This document shows, one piece after another, positions 1 through 13,293 of a stretch of DNA of 64,000 bases. This DNA is from Platynereis dumerilii (taxonomy: Eukaryota > Annelida > Polychaeta > Phyllodocida > Nereididae). The notes beneath the pieces were generated by a model. The model was not told where the DNA came from. It ran no database searches and worked only from the letters and a program-made list of their open reading frames with translations. Made by a program: the position numbers and the translations under genes. Positions within the stretch are counted from its first letter, which is position 1. Each line of letters begins with the position of its first letter. The DNA is taken from the NCBI GenBank assembly GCA_026936325.1, contig JAPTHN010000008.1, positions 23,396,703 through 23,460,702 of the forward strand, read 5' to 3'.

Positions 1-8
1 TGTATAGA

Positions 9-165
9 TGATTTGGGTTTTACATCCTGTTATTTATAATATTTTATATGGTAGGCTCAAATTAAAAAGATAGGAGAAGGACAGGGCAATGAGGCAAAGG
101 ATGATTGAATATGCTGTCCAACATAGACCAGGTGACCAGGATAGAGCTGGCATTGAATTACGAAC
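9..165 (-). mobile_element. tRNA-derived SINE, degenerate copy
   Basis: Carries the family's tail-side landmarks (GATTTGGGTTTTACATCCTG, GGACAGGGCAATGAGGC, TGTCCAACATAGACCAGGTG) in the usual order; the tRNA-like head at the right is eroded. Confidence 0.7.
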
Positions 166-199
166 CCATCAATTGGACCTATCTACATATAAATTTACT

Positions 200-320
200 T
201 ACATTGATCTATCTTTCTTTCAATATACCAATTGATCGATATATCTATCTATCCATCCATCCACCTATCTACCTATCTATCTCTCCATCGATCTATCAAA
301 TTCCATCTATCTATACCTAC
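200..320. repeat. ATCT/ATCC microsatellite
   Basis: Imperfect tetranucleotide run (CTATCTATCCATCCATCCAC...). It makes an artefactual Tyr/Ile/Pro-rich open frame on the plus strand. Confidence 0.85.
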
Positions 321-839
321 ATCTACCTAACCCATACATTTACCTATCCACCTTCCAAGCAAACTTCCTTTATACAAATAATATATATCCAAAAATAATT
401 GCATTTCCTTTAACCTTAGAACCCACATCTAATCCTACTTCTCCTAATTGCAACATTACCCACAATATCCAAGAAGTCATATCTGGAAATGATCACAAAT
501 CTGTAATCACTTCCTTCTAATCAGACAACTCAACATTAACCATATGCTCAATCAGTGTTTATATGCATGTTTTTACATGAGAAAAACATATCTGAGCTTG
601 CAAAGTATCAGAAAAAAGCTAATAAGTCACTACTTTTTTGCAAGAAAAGCTTACTTCACATGTTTATTAGATCAAATAATAGAGGTTAAGATTGTAAATA
701 AAGCAAGGGGGGTATTATAAACATTGCAATAAACCTGCTGACTCATACTTTGATGTGTTTAGAAGGGTTTATGAAGTTGCTATCAAATTATGAAACAGCC
801 ATGCAACTGAGGCTCACTGCGAATGTTTCAAACCAACGA

Positions 840-1295
840 CCAAGAGCCAACGACCTATGACAAGATTCCTACAGTCATGACAATGGAGGCCTTGACCAAG
901 CAAGCAATTTTGAGACCAAGGCCTAGAGCAAGACTCAAACTCAACACCATGGCTTAGAGCAAGAATCATGCCCTGGAAGAAGGCAGCTCAGAGCAAGCAA
1001 ATTCACCTTCTAGTGCAAGACTCGAAAGTCAGGACCAAGGCTCAGAGCCATAATCACACCGTTGATCAAGGATTAGAAAAATTATCAAACTGAGAACCAA
1101 GGCTTAGAGCAAGAATCACACCCTTGACCAAGGCTTAGAAATAGCAAATTCAGGCTTAGAGCAAGACTCAAACTCAGGATCAAGGCCTAGAGCAAGAATC
1201 AAACAGAGAACCAAGGCTTATAGCAAGCAAAGCCATGACGAAGGCTCAGAATAAGACTTCAAATCGGACTTGACTCAGGCTTGGAGCATTAATTA
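840..1295. repeat. Degenerate minisatellite, AAGGCTTAGAGCAAG-type unit
   Basis: A motif close to GACCAAGGCTTAGAGCAAGA recurs about every 30-60 bp through the block with variable spacers. Confidence 0.75.
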
Positions 1296-2070
1296 ACACA
1301 ATGCCACTAAGGGGATATTTCATTTAGAAATGTAGACCTAAGTAAACACTAACATGATGTTTATCAGATTACAGAGAACAATCAGAGTGCATGTGCGATT
1401 AAACATGTATGATTAAAAATAATCACCGATCAATCAATTTGCAACACAAGGCAGGTACAGACCGTAATCCACCTGCACCAAATAACCTGTCCAATTAACT
1501 GAATGATAGAATTACCAAAACCAATTACCCAACCAAAACTCCAACAGCAATCGCAGATCCACATCAAGATGTCATTTAAAAATTTTTCAGACAATTTGAG
1601 ATGTCATCGAAACCATTTGCAACTTGAAATAAACAGCATAATTATTGTAAAAGTTTCCAATAATGCCTCAATAGCTCTCAGCGATACATCTCTTATGGAA
1701 AACGAAGCTCTCCTGCCATTTAAAATTTTAAGCTACAATACCACAAAATATTAAGGAGATAATGTCTCCTTAATTGACTTCAGGCTGTTCTCAATAAGTA
1801 GGTTACAAATGAATAAATGAAGGGTTTGGCGTAAAACAACATGTCTTAAAGAATTCCCTATTCAAGACCTGTTTCTTCAAATAATTATGTTTTAAAAGTC
1901 GAGATATAAAAGCATGACAGCATTTGACAATTGTAATGTCAAATTGACATTAGCTGACACTTCAAAGTTTGATTTATTCTCCAAAGCTAAATATGAGAAA
2001 AACAAAAAGAGAAAGTTTTTGATCATTTAATTCACTTCTGTGTCATACCAGATTAATTATTTGAGAGAGA

Positions 2071-2144
2071 TGGATGGATGGACGATTGGGGCTTTACGTC
2101 CAGTATTTATGCACTTAGTAGGCTAATTAGGACAGGAGGAGGGC
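2071..2144 (-). mobile_element. Truncated SINE/LINE tail with 15-bp target duplication
   Basis: Only the 3' tail of the SINE is present, from (GGAT)n to GGACAGGAGGAGGGC. It is flanked by a perfect 15-bp direct repeat ATTATTTGAGAGAGA (2056-2070 and 2145-2159), showing LINE-type target-primed insertion of a 5'-truncated copy. Confidence 0.9.
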
Positions 2145-2948
2145 ATTATTTGAGAGAGAAAAAATTCTTTGACCATCAAAGATTCAAATGGCACTCATGA
2201 GGGCTGCACTTAGCATAGATAAACAATTAAACATATCCGATTTCTCCACATCAATACAACATCGCAAGCTTATGAATTACAAATCTGTGCTGGTAATCAA
2301 AATGAAATCTAAGACCATGTCAATTGGGTACTTTTCCCCTCTGATGTCATTCCATTTTCACGATTTTCAAAAAGGCAATCTGAACAATATTCTGAAACCT
2401 CATAAATAACATATACAGTCCTCCATCACCATACATTCTACTTTTTCGAGACTGTTCAATTAAACGTTTGGCGAAACAGGACTCATTTGTTCGTTGTTTT
2501 ACTTTTCCGACTTTTTCATTAAGGATAATTTGCAAGGGGGTCCCATTTCTACTCAAGCTCAATCACTCTCGAATCCATGCAAATTGTGCCCCCTCAAATT
2601 ACGTCGGACGTTTCTTTTTGAAATCGGAAACAATTTCCGGGATTTACGGAGCTGGATTTCATCATCGTTCCACAGCAATCGTGCACAAATTGATTTTGAA
2701 AATTTCAGGATAATTTCCAAAGATCTCGAGACTTCATATCCAGTCTTATTATGAGATCCATTGATTACCGAATCAAGGCAAAAGACAAACGCAGTTGTCA
2801 ATTGTCAAACGGTACAAATCTAAATGGAGAAGATGAAAGAAATTCTTAAGAACTCCGCAAACAATCGAAAGATTTCAGAAGTGACAAATGACAATGTATC
2901 ACTTTTTCATTCTCTACGTTTGAGTCTGCATGAAAGGCCTCAGCTGTT

Positions 2949-3168
2949 TTGGGGGAGGGTGTTTAACTCAGTTGGTAACACTATTGGCTTCCAATCGATG
3001 AGTACCAGGTTCAATTCATGCTCTGGCCGGGTCACCTGGACTTCATGTTGGACAGCAGTTTCAGCTTTCAATCACCCTTTGCCTCATTGCTGAATCCTCC
3101 TCTTGTCCCAATGAGCCTAACAAGTGCATAAACACAGGACATAAAGCCCAAAGCATCAATCTATCAAT
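2949..3168 (+). mobile_element. tRNA-derived SINE, near full length
   Basis: Head with an A-box-like TAACTCAGTTGGTAACAC and a B-box-like AGGTTCAATTC, then the family body (GGGTCACCTGG, TTGGACAGCAGTTTCA, CATAAACACAGGACATAAAG) and a CAATC-rich tail. Confidence 0.85.
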
Positions 3169-6138
3169 CCAATGTGAAACACTTTTGATTCCGATATTTC
3201 TGAAGGTCATTCTCACAAAAAGACTTTTGCGCAGCTTAGCATCTTAACATAATGGGAGTAAAGATGAATTTTCTTTTCATAGCACCTTCCAATTGAATCT
3301 AAGACAACAAATAACTTACTTTTTCTCAAGTTTTCTAGAAGCATCAACATCCAAATAAAGACCTGAGAATCACATTTTAGGGAAAACAATGCTATACCAA
3401 GGAATATTACTAACAAGATATCACAATTATAAAATACAGACAATTTGAAGGTCACATCTAGACAACGGTAGACAACATTACTACATCCCACCTTTATGAT
3501 AACAAAGTAAGCTCTTGCATTATAAACCAACTTCACAAATTCACACAATGAAACACAGGAGAACTGAACCTGTTAAAGGAACGCGGATCAATCTCAAGTC
3601 TAAAGTAGAACTGAGATATATTACTTTCAAAGTTCCATTCAACAAAGCCACACAGGAAGTTGAAAGGCGTTTCTCCTGTCCTTAAGGCTAATATTATTAG
3701 ACTTAAAAGGGATATCGGTCTCGGAAGCAAACGCAACTTTCTAAAAGACATTTCTAAAGAGACGTTCCCTTTAAGCTCATCTTTTTGTGATCCGTCTAAT
3801 GTCACATTGAACTTATGCAGGAGTAATAGAGTTATGTAAAGAACCTAAAGAAAGACTTTGGAGAATATCAGCGAAGGTTTCTTTTCCTTTTTATTTTGTG
3901 CCTTTTAAAGCATGGTTCTTTAAGCAATATTTCATCGTGGAACAAGAAAGTCAGGCAAGCGAACCATACTACTACCTTAAGGTTTTACATCCTCTTATTA
4001 TATACCTAGTCCAGTATGAAACCCCATAACTTAGGTACTTCTGAAGTTGAACCCATGACTACAAAGAGTTACAAGCAAAAATGCTAAAGGAAGAAAGGGA
4101 AGACTCAAGGACAACAAACAGTTAGTAGGTTAGGCCTATATGTCACACAAAGAAGAGGTAACACGCTCTGAACATATATATTTTGACGAAGAGCAGGGAT
4201 AGCAATATGTCTAAGGAATCCGCATTTATCTTCCAGTCCTAGCTACCAACCGGCATCCATATTTTTTTAACAGTATGGACAACAACAACTTTTTTCTTCC
4301 ATTATTATTCTTTACCATTCTTTTTTTCCCTCAAAGTCTTTTTCTTCGTTTCTTTAAATTAAAGAATTCCTGCACTCCGCACTGGCTTCCAGAGTCGGTT
4401 GGAGCATTTGGAACCTTTGAAGTTAAAGATGCCACAACGGTTGCTATGGACAACCGTTACCATTGACGACGAGATGGCATGACAACGCGACATCGGCAGA
4501 CAGCCACTTGGAGATTTCATTATGAGACAGTTCACCACTTTGCCGAATCACGACATTTCAAGACAAAAATGGGAAAACACAAGAAAACACAAGGTACCTT
4601 TTTCAGTAAAAGCCTTTGCCTTTGATGTGGTCGCATAAAATAACTTGAAAACATCTAGAACTAGCTCTCTTTAAATTAAATCAACAGTTTGCAGAAACTT
4701 TGGCGTCATCCATTACCCATGCTTGACATAACGATTACAGAGCAAGAACTTTTCACAAGTAGGCCAAGCAACAAATGAGTATATAACATGAAACTGCAGA
4801 TAACTCTTAAATGGAATCAACAATTGTTTTCCAAAAATGTGGCTTTGACCAAACTTGACCACCACATAGTGACAACAATAATAACTGAAATCTCATAATA
4901 ACACAGCTCAATAAATACAGAAAGAAGCTTAAGTCACTACTTGAAGTACCAAATAGACCTCTACAACTAGTTCTTGCAGAACTAACGCTGCAGTTTCAAG
5001 AAACTTTTGCATCATCTCGCTGTTTTAAAATTACCAACTGCATTGCACTTAACTAAATTGGTCCAAGAATTAAATCATTAAATACAATGCAATTTAAACA
5101 AATAATTTACGAACAACCTTCATTACATCGCATCCATTAACAAATCACTCACATTATTACGTTCAATACTTAATTTGATAAAGATTCACTTAATTTCTCA
5201 TCAAAACGGCAGACAATTTAAAGTTAAAACTGTCTTTTTAGTGAATTACTCAAATCAACTTCAATAATAAGAAGTAGAAAATAAAACCTGCAGTAATAAA
5301 CGATACACACAATATGTACAAAATGTAAGATTTGATTTGTATAAAACAGCGCTCAAATTAAATTTCTCCAAAAAACTTAAAAAAAAAGACAATAATTGAT
5401 AACTGCCCTCTACACTGCTCCAAGACTTATCGGACTGAATTTGTCATTTTGTCAGTTAGATCTGAAGGCAATAAATCATTTTAGGAATTCATTTTGATCT
5501 TCTCTGATCTGTTTCGATCCTTGTTGATCCAAAATCATCTGATCCAGTCAGATATGATCCCTTTGGAAGTATTGGGTTTTCGTTTGGAAGAACTTCGACA
5601 TCTTATGACAATGTCTTGCTGTGTTATTTTTTCAAGATATTTCAATATGTTCTTCATATTTCCTTTGGAATTTATTTCATTAATTTCTTACTCATTTCTT
5701 GCAGTGTATTTATATACATGTAGTTGTCTTCTTTGCAGGTCGATATCTTAACCAGTGATATTTCATTGAACCGAAACAGGACTCTGAGACCGGAGACTTC
5801 GTTATATGATCTTATATGATATTTTGTAGTTTTCTTATTTAGACATTTCTTGAGATGAATAATTACTGACCAGCAACGAAGATGCATGGTGTGTCAGTCT
5901 TTCATTAACCAGCATGGCTTGTTCTGCCAGGCATGATATTGCTATTGCCCAAGCTGCTGTCACTTCCTAATGAAGAAATGCTCATTTGTATAAATCTACC
6001 ACAAAGTTATATCAAGTTAAGTTGTATGTTATATAGTTTGAGGTTTGTCGATTAATTTATTAGTTTAGTTTACAAGATAGACAGCCAAATAGTCAATCAC
6101 CAATTCTTTTCCCTAACTTCGACAAGGAAAATATATTA
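3169..6138. other. Intergenic, nothing recognised
   Basis: AT-rich unique-looking sequence. Short open frames on both strands resemble no known protein. One weak X-box-like site lies at 4440-4454. Confidence 0.6.
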
Positions 6139-6240
6139 TGGGTCCCGGGTTAAGTTCAAGCTCCGATTGGGTCAACTTCGCCTATATTGGAGAGTAGTTT
6201 CAATCACCCCTCGCCTCATGAGACATTGCTGGACGTAAAT
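6139..6240 (+). mobile_element. SINE fragment
   Basis: Partial and diverged: GGGTTAAGTTCAAGCTCC resembles the B-box region and GAGTAGTTTCAATCACCCCT the body. The tail is missing. Confidence 0.5.
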
Positions 6241-7509
6241 CAATCTCAATTTGCCAAGTACTCTTTAATCTTGTTACATAACGAAGTTCTGGGCGAAAAC
6301 AATATTTTTCGTCAGTTTGTGTTTTACGCCTCTACAGCACCTTATTGGGCTATAACGATATTTTCCTTCAGAAATAAGTTCATATCTGACTTTCTCCATA
6401 GACAACGAAACGGGCATGTCACCAGTTCTAGATATCTTCCACAGATTAAAACCACCTTTAATGCCCTATTCTAGACCTATTCCAAACCTATTTCCCATCA
6501 AAAGAGGACCTAGTCACCAGCTAGTCACACCGTAACACGCAGACAATGAATAGAAATCAGAGCTTTACTGCAAAAGGCTAGTCATCAACCAGATAACGAT
6601 GAAGCCGATGACGCTAACTCTCATGCAAATTTCTCATTGACCTTGTGGAAAAATGCTGCAACAATGACTTCACATCGTTCCACTGACTGAAAGTGACTAT
6701 AACTGCATTATGTCTGAAAGGTCATTCAATTTATGGTCCCATCAAATGGGGCTCATATGGTGTATAGTTTTCCCAGAGATCTTAATTAAATTAAAATCTT
6801 TTGATACAGACTTTAACCATTTAGCAACAACTGCTGAATTTGAAGTAGAGCAAATATTTCTAGGTGTATCAAATTATATTCTGATGTCCAGATGGAAGGG
6901 AAATGGTTTTTCTTGAGTTGTCATTCATCTGTTTACAAAGAAAACATATCAGAAAAGCCTAATAGTTGAATTGAAGTTGAAGAACAGGTTGAAAAGTCTT
7001 CATGAATGTCATAATTATTCCCTGGTATTTAAAGCCTGACACTTTCACTTCTTACAAAACCTCTATTAATGTTTTTACAGCCAATTTCCCCTAATTTTTG
7101 ATCTGACATTTCTATTTTTAAAAACCCACATCAATTATTTCTATTTGCAACAATATTTCAAGATATGGACTTAATGATTCATATCTAGCTGAAACCAAAT
7201 GCATTTAGCGTGATTAGTTGTGTTTCCGCATTGCTTTAGGCTATCACGTCACTTTTTCTTCCTTTTTTTCAGGTTTTAGTAAATCCAATATCTTAATGCA
7301 CCGCTCCATGGTTCAGTTCAATGACTTTGTCAATAGCGCCTTCTGAGCTAAATGTGATTAAAACAGATTCTCGTAAACTGTTTTGGTAATCAGATGATTA
7401 AATAACTTTGAGCTAGGCTGAAAGATGTACTGAAGTCAAATCGTAGAAGCAGATTGTTTGTGATGGCACCTATCCATCCAGGTGAAACTGTACTGGGTTT
7501 GATTGTCAG

Positions 7510-7719
7510 ATGATGGATGCACGGATGGTTGGGACTTTACTTCCTGAATTTATGCACTTGGTAGGCCAATTAGGACAGGAGGAGGACACAGCAATGAAGC
7601 TAAGGATGATTGAAACTGCTATCCAACATCGGCCTAGGTGACCCAGCAAGAGCTGGATTCGAACCCTGGACCCAGGCATTGCCAGTCCAGCACCCTACCA
7701 CTAGACCAACCCTCCCCCT
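7510..7719 (-). mobile_element. tRNA-derived SINE, full length
   Basis: Well-preserved copy. On the minus strand the head has GGTTGGTCTAGTGGTAGGGT (A box) and GGGTTCGAATCC (B box), the body TGGACCCAGG..., and the tail ends in an ATCCATC-like run. Confidence 0.9.
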
Positions 7720-8898
7720 GACTGTTCTTTGTAATTACTTTGCTTTAACTATGACAGAGGTCAAAAAGCTGGAATTTACTTATGAATTAGACCACAGCAC
7801 ACAAATCATGTACACAACTTTTAAAACTATGAAGCTATCAGTGTTCTTTTAATCAAATTCTATGAATTTCTATGCACATGTAATTTCCATCATAAAAATC
7901 TGTTATAGTAGAATTTGAAACACGCCATCGGAGGGATAAATAATATTACAAAGGAAAACGTTCTCTTTTGGTACTAACAAACGAAGCAAAAGGCTCCCAA
8001 AACCATTTTTACGTGTTCCGAATTAGAAAACACTGTCAAGCAACCTTTTACACACTTAACACGTTTAGATCTCAAAATGGAATAGGAAAAAGGCAGGATC
8101 TATTATGAAAGATTTTTGTAACAGGTTTTCGATTGAAATTTTTACAACATGTTTTCATAAAAGATTCAGAACCTTCCTAAATAGATTCAAATGATCAGGT
8201 TAGCTGCATGCAGAGTTTGCAGACACCGTAAATTTTCTGCTAAAACATAAAATTCACAAAGCAATTCAGTTGAATTCCACAAGTTCAAAGGCAACACAAA
8301 ACCTATTAAAGGGGTGCGACAAGGTGCAAGCCTGAAACCCATTAAACAACGTTAAAATCCATTAATCCACGCAATATCTCATGCATAGGATGCATTACAA
8401 TGGTCTTTTGGAAATTTTTGCATAATTGCTGTGTGATAAATTTGATTAAAGGAAAAACTTTTTGGGGTTGAAAGAAAAATATTTATGTATTTCTTTTATA
8501 TCCATTTTAATAGCATATTGTGTATTCCATTGTAAGTTGGTTATTACAACAGTTATCAGAAAGAGCAATACTGGAGTGATTTTTACTTTTGAAACCATCT
8601 TTTCCTCTTGCATAGGAAATAATCATTTCATTAACGGGTTTTTCGTAAATATAAGGAAGCAACATATCAATTTAACTCAGAATTCTGAGCCTCCAACTAT
8701 CACGAAAAGGAGTGAAATTTTAACACTTTCATTTAAGAAATTTTATAAGTAAATATCTCCAACGATTTGGCTTAACCCATTTCGAAATCATACCATTTTG
8801 AATGATTTTCCAGCTCACGACAAAAATAACAAAATGTCGAAAAAATAATATTATTCACATTGCGACACCTTCAAGTTCATCGTACTTCATAACCGATA

Positions 8899-8966
8899 CC
8901 TGTCCTAATTAGGTTACTAAGTGCATAAATACAGGACGTAAAGCCCTAATCATTCATCCATCCGCC
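8899..8966 (+). mobile_element. Truncated SINE tail
   Basis: Only CCTGTCCTAATTAGGTTACT through GCATAAATACAGGACGTAAA to CATTCATCCATCC remains; the tRNA-like head is absent. Confidence 0.8.
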
Positions 8967-9431
8967 ATAACCTCTATTTATAATCAGTTACATATTCAGG
9001 CCAACCGACACCAAAATAAGCCATACTTTCACTGTTCCAAGAACCCACCATGGTGCATTCTGACACACATCAGCATAGCGCATACTCAGCATAGATGTCA
9101 TCTAATAGTTGCTCATAATGCTCACGGCCATGAAAGGTAAAGATGTCTCTTTCATGTCGGGATGAGAATGTCACCTTTGACGAGACGCGATGATGACAGA
9201 TATTTGCCAAAAGATATCTGCAGAAAGATATTTAGGTCAGGTAGACCAAGTATGATATGGAGGATTGTAGTATTAGGGGGTCATTACATATGAACTTTGA
9301 TATGACATTTGTATGATGACCTGTGTTGGTCATATCAACCTTTTCGCATGTAATCATGATTTTCACCAACTGAACAAAATTACATGAGACACTTCTTTTC
9401 AAACAAGTTGCACCAACATTCTCATATTTAC

Positions 9432-9505
9432 GGATGGATGGCTGATTGGGCTTTACGTCATGTATTTATGCACTTGGTAGGCTAATTGGGACAGGAGGAC
9501 ACAAC
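9432..9505 (-). mobile_element. Truncated SINE tail
   Basis: (GGAT)n, GGGCTTTACGTCATGTATTT, GCACTTGGTAGGCTAATTGG, GACAGGAGGAC; the head is absent. Confidence 0.8.
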
Positions 9506-10299
9506 AACTCTAAAATGTATAAAATCATGCCATTTTACAACCATCACAACTTAACCTCTCTTTCTACTTAATATTACCAGAATCAAAATTCTATACCTCA
9601 AGGTCTAATAATATCCCTTTGCACTACATTGATAAATGCACTACATGGCTTATTAGTACAATGCCAAGTGCAACATTACATTATCGAGTGCAACATTTAT
9701 CAAGTGCAAAAGAACATTGAAGACAATCCTTTTGAACTAGAAATGCATTTTCAATCTGCATTCAGAACCTTCAACAAATCTTCATACACATCCAGATACA
9801 TTATCTTAATCTTAAGGCCAAGAAGACACTCAAAGAGATATAAGGAAGAAATACTCTGCTATTTATGAACGGTCGGCTGATACTATGCACAGAATTGAAT
9901 ACTAATCGGGAACAGAAGGCAATCAGTAATTGTTCATGGCTATTGGGCACTGGACCCTGGTCAGTTTTAGTCTTCTCAGGCAATATGGGCCTGATGTTCT
10001 TCTTATAATTTGTTGGTCGTTCTGATAATGTAGCATTGGAAAATTGTGGACAACATTAAATTGCAACCTATTAGTGGAAATTGCTGATGCAAGTGCAAAA
10101 GTACAGGGCATTTATTTCAATTAATTGGAAAGAAACCTCATGACAATTATTAGTCCAACCAATAAACCATCAATGAGAAGAAAGAAATCAGAATTAAAAT
10201 GATAAATTTATGGCTAATAGAACAAGCAATTTAATGGGAAGAAACAAGCATGAATTGACAAAATCAATAGAAAGCAAAAAATAACAGTCACAAAACTGA

Positions 10300-10499
10300 T
10301 GGATGAGAGGGTCATTGCATCCTGTATTTAAATTTCAAGTATGATGGAAGGCTAATTACTAGCAATTAGGACATGAGGAGGACACAGCAAGGAGGCAAAG
10401 CATGATTGAAACTGCCGTCCAGTATAGGTCAACAGCCAGAATCGAACCTTGGACCGAGCGACTGGAGCCCAGAGTGCTACCATCTGCAATAACCCTCGG
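10300..10499 (-). mobile_element. tRNA-derived SINE, diverged
   Basis: Body landmarks are in order (GCATCCTGTATTTAAATT, GGACATGAGGAGGACACAGC, ACTGCCGTCCAGTATAGG) with a B-box-like AATCGAACCTTGG at the head. Confidence 0.8.
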
Positions 10500-10977
10500 T
10501 ATCCGCATAAATATAGTAGAATACTACATCAACAGAATAACTACACATCCACCAGTATTAAATCTATAAAGCAACTCAACTGCAGTAAGCAAAGCACTGT
10601 GTCAATCGACATCAACTGACATCAACTAACATCAACTGACATCAATCAGCATGATAGTATTCATGAAAAGGCCTCCTCTCAAGCGAGTGCACACATTCAA
10701 GTGCGTATAACAACTCGTGCACAACTGGCGCTCTCCATTTGAGACTCCTGTACTCAGGCTGTAGTTATTCGGCTGACACTGAAGGTCGATGTAGATAAAC
10801 ATTATGCGGACCCCCACAATTGTGAAGGACCGAAAAGGATAGGGAAGGTCCTCCAGCATCTAATTCATTCACATTCATTTGTAGATCTATTCATTTGCAT
10901 TTGTTGTATTAGTTTGGTTGCACAGTAGAACTTGGGTGGTGAGATAGTTCTTGGACAAGACAGTGTACATGTACTTA

Positions 10978-11305
10978 CCAGTGGGGGTGATATCACAAAC
11001 TGTCTTCTGAGTGCAAGTGATGTCATAAACTGAACTGATATCATTAACTGTTCTACCATAACTTGTATTCCCTCTACAGTGATATCATAAATTGTCTCCT
11101 AAGTGCGTGTGATATCATAAACTTTCTTCTGAATGTGATATCTTAAACCACCTACATAGTGGGAGTGATATCATAAACTTTCTTTGAGTGATAGGTATCA
11201 TAAAATGCCTTCAAAGTTTGAGTGATATCATTAACTTTCTTCTTAGTTTGAGTGATATCAGAAACTGACTTCTTAGTGGGAGTGGTATGATATCATTAAC
11301 TGCTC
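10978..11305. repeat. Degenerate minisatellite, GTGATATCATAAACT-type unit
   Basis: About nine units of GTGATATCATAAACTTTCTT with short spacers of variable length (unit about 35-45 bp). Confidence 0.8.
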
Positions 11306-12834
11306 CTTCCAAGTAGAAGCGCTGTCTAGCTGGTCTTATGAAGGAGGTTGAGTAACAAGAGATAACATAGCATTGCCTTGCATTTTGCTCTGATATTATT
11401 CACTTGTATTCAGCTGTAGCGTTGCCAATGACCGACGTGGGACACAGAAAGGGGGAGGAGCACCGAGGGACAATGGTGGACAGCGGAAAGGATTGGGTAA
11501 GAATCTATAAGAGAGACCCAAGGGAATACAGGACAAATCATGGAGTCATAGAACAAGAAATCAAGGCATCCTAAGAACAATGCAGTGCATTTTTGTGTGC
11601 AAAAAATCAAGGACTAGCTATAAAGCATAGTTTAGTTTGAAGTGATTTGTCAATGGCAATACAATTGCATGTGTATACATTCATTTATGCACATGTATCT
11701 GATATCGAAGACCACACAGAAAAGAGCTAGAAGTTTGATTGATTTTGCACGTGAATATGACCATGGAGCCTGAAGTTGGAAGCACTTTTCCACAACAACA
11801 TATCTTTTCTTCAGAAATTAATAACGGTTTTTCATACAATATACAATACATGTATATATTCCCCAGTATAATCAACATTCTTTGTAGCACGATGATACAT
11901 TATCAGAGAAAAGAAAACTTTGTGATTATACATCATGATACTACTCCGGTACTTAAAACCTCTATCACGAAGCCAAATCCATTGTAATAATGGCTTATAT
12001 ACCATATAACCTAACAGACAGAATACACAAACATAAAGACTTACAGTCTATATATACATGAGTTATTAAAGACCTAAGAGAATCCTAGATCCCCCTCATC
12101 TCTTCACAGTGAGGCTCGCACAACCCCCGCAATATTGATATTGAATTTGCTGCTTGACGATTTTGTCTCTTCGACACTCCACCTTCTCATTAGAAGCAAT
12201 TTTTGCTTTCTGAACAATCAATGATGCGCCTCAAAAGATGACAAGGCTCCGGAGGCTGGCCAACGACCAAGTGCAATCTCTTATTTCGCAGGGCTTTGGC
12301 AATGGCAAGAGGGCTGTCAAAAGAGGGTGCAGTTACTGCAGTATGTTATCAAAGGTCTAAGTGAACACTATTGAATTCTGGACAGTTTCTGGTACAAGTT
12401 CTATTCAAGCTGTATTGAAAATAGTGTTTGAGTGAAGTCGATAGGAGCATTAGGTAGCCAAAAATGGACAAATATTATGTGGAATATAGAATAAAATACC
12501 AAAATCTGATGAAAATACAAAACTGAATGGTGAATGTTGCCAATGAAGGCATTATTGCTTAGCAAAGTAATCAGTCGAGGCTACAGCATAAGAGGAACTG
12601 GTGTAGAATGGATAGAAACTGCTAAATACAGGAGGGTAGCGCATCGAAAACCACAAAAAGACGGGTCCTTCAGGGAGGAACCCTTCAGACGCCCCAGTAC
12701 AGAGCTACTCAGATTCTGAGTGCAGTCCTATTGTATTCCATCCGCTTGTTAAACAACCCAGCATGATGAAGCAGCAGGTCAGAGGCAGTAAATGCAAGAG
12801 CTAACTGCATATTCAGGAGCTAGCTGGGATCCGA
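11306..12834. other. Intergenic, nothing recognised
   Basis: A 61-codon open frame at 12534-12719 has slightly protein-like composition but no recognisable family and no splice support. Confidence 0.5.
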
Positions 12835-13215
12835 CGACGGGATTTAACAGCAGGATCAGCAGCAAGATTGAACACCAGTAACTAAACAGCATCTGACTGA
12901 AGATCTTTGTATTGGATCTAACTAGCATCTGCAGGATCTTATAATGAAGAGATATCACTGCAGGATCTAACAGCAGGATAACTACTAAACTAACTATGGG
13001 GTCTAACTGCAGTATCTAAATGCAAGACCTAAGAACAGGATCTAATAGCATTTTAACTGCAGGATCTAACTGCAGGGTCTCACCACTACAAGATCCACTG
13101 CAAGACATACCGGGGCAAGACCTAACTCCGGTGCTTAACTGTGGGGTCTAATTGCAACATGGTCATCAGAAGATCTATCTGAAGGATTTAACCGCATGAT
13201 AAAACCACAGGACCT
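12835..13215. repeat. Degenerate minisatellite, CTGCAGGATCTAA-type unit
   Basis: Repeated AACTGCAGGATCTAACAGCA-like units of about 13-20 bp, heavily diverged, ending shortly before the tandem X-box pair. Confidence 0.75.
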
Positions 13216-13265
13216 CACAAACTGCTGTAACCCCCTTCAAAAAGCCAATGAAAACCTCCTAAACA

Positions 13266-13293
13266 GTTGCCATGGAACTGTAGCCATGGCAAC
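13266..13293 (+). promoter_or_regulatory. Tandem RFX X-box-like sites
   Basis: Two X-box-like palindromes lie 1 bp apart: GTTGCCATGGAAC (13266-13278) and GTAGCCATGGCAAC (13280-13293), about 2.5 kb upstream of the NHL gene. The match to the RFX consensus is strong; use in vivo is unknown. Confidence 0.4.

Larger units (their letters stand above)
6241..9431. other. Intergenic between SINE copies
   Basis: Apart from the SINE copies at 7510-7719 and 8899-8966, nothing recognised. Confidence 0.6.

Noticed and set aside
2347-2801. Cluster of overlapping 70-86 codon frames on both strands
   Set aside because: Frames overlap one another on both strands and none resembles a known domain.
7610-7719. 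tRNA gene
   Set aside because: A and B boxes are present, but the sequence is the head of a dispersed SINE with a fixed body and tail seen many times in the window.
12534-12719. 61-codon plus-strand open frame
   Set aside because: No recognisable family, no splice or promoter support, length within chance.
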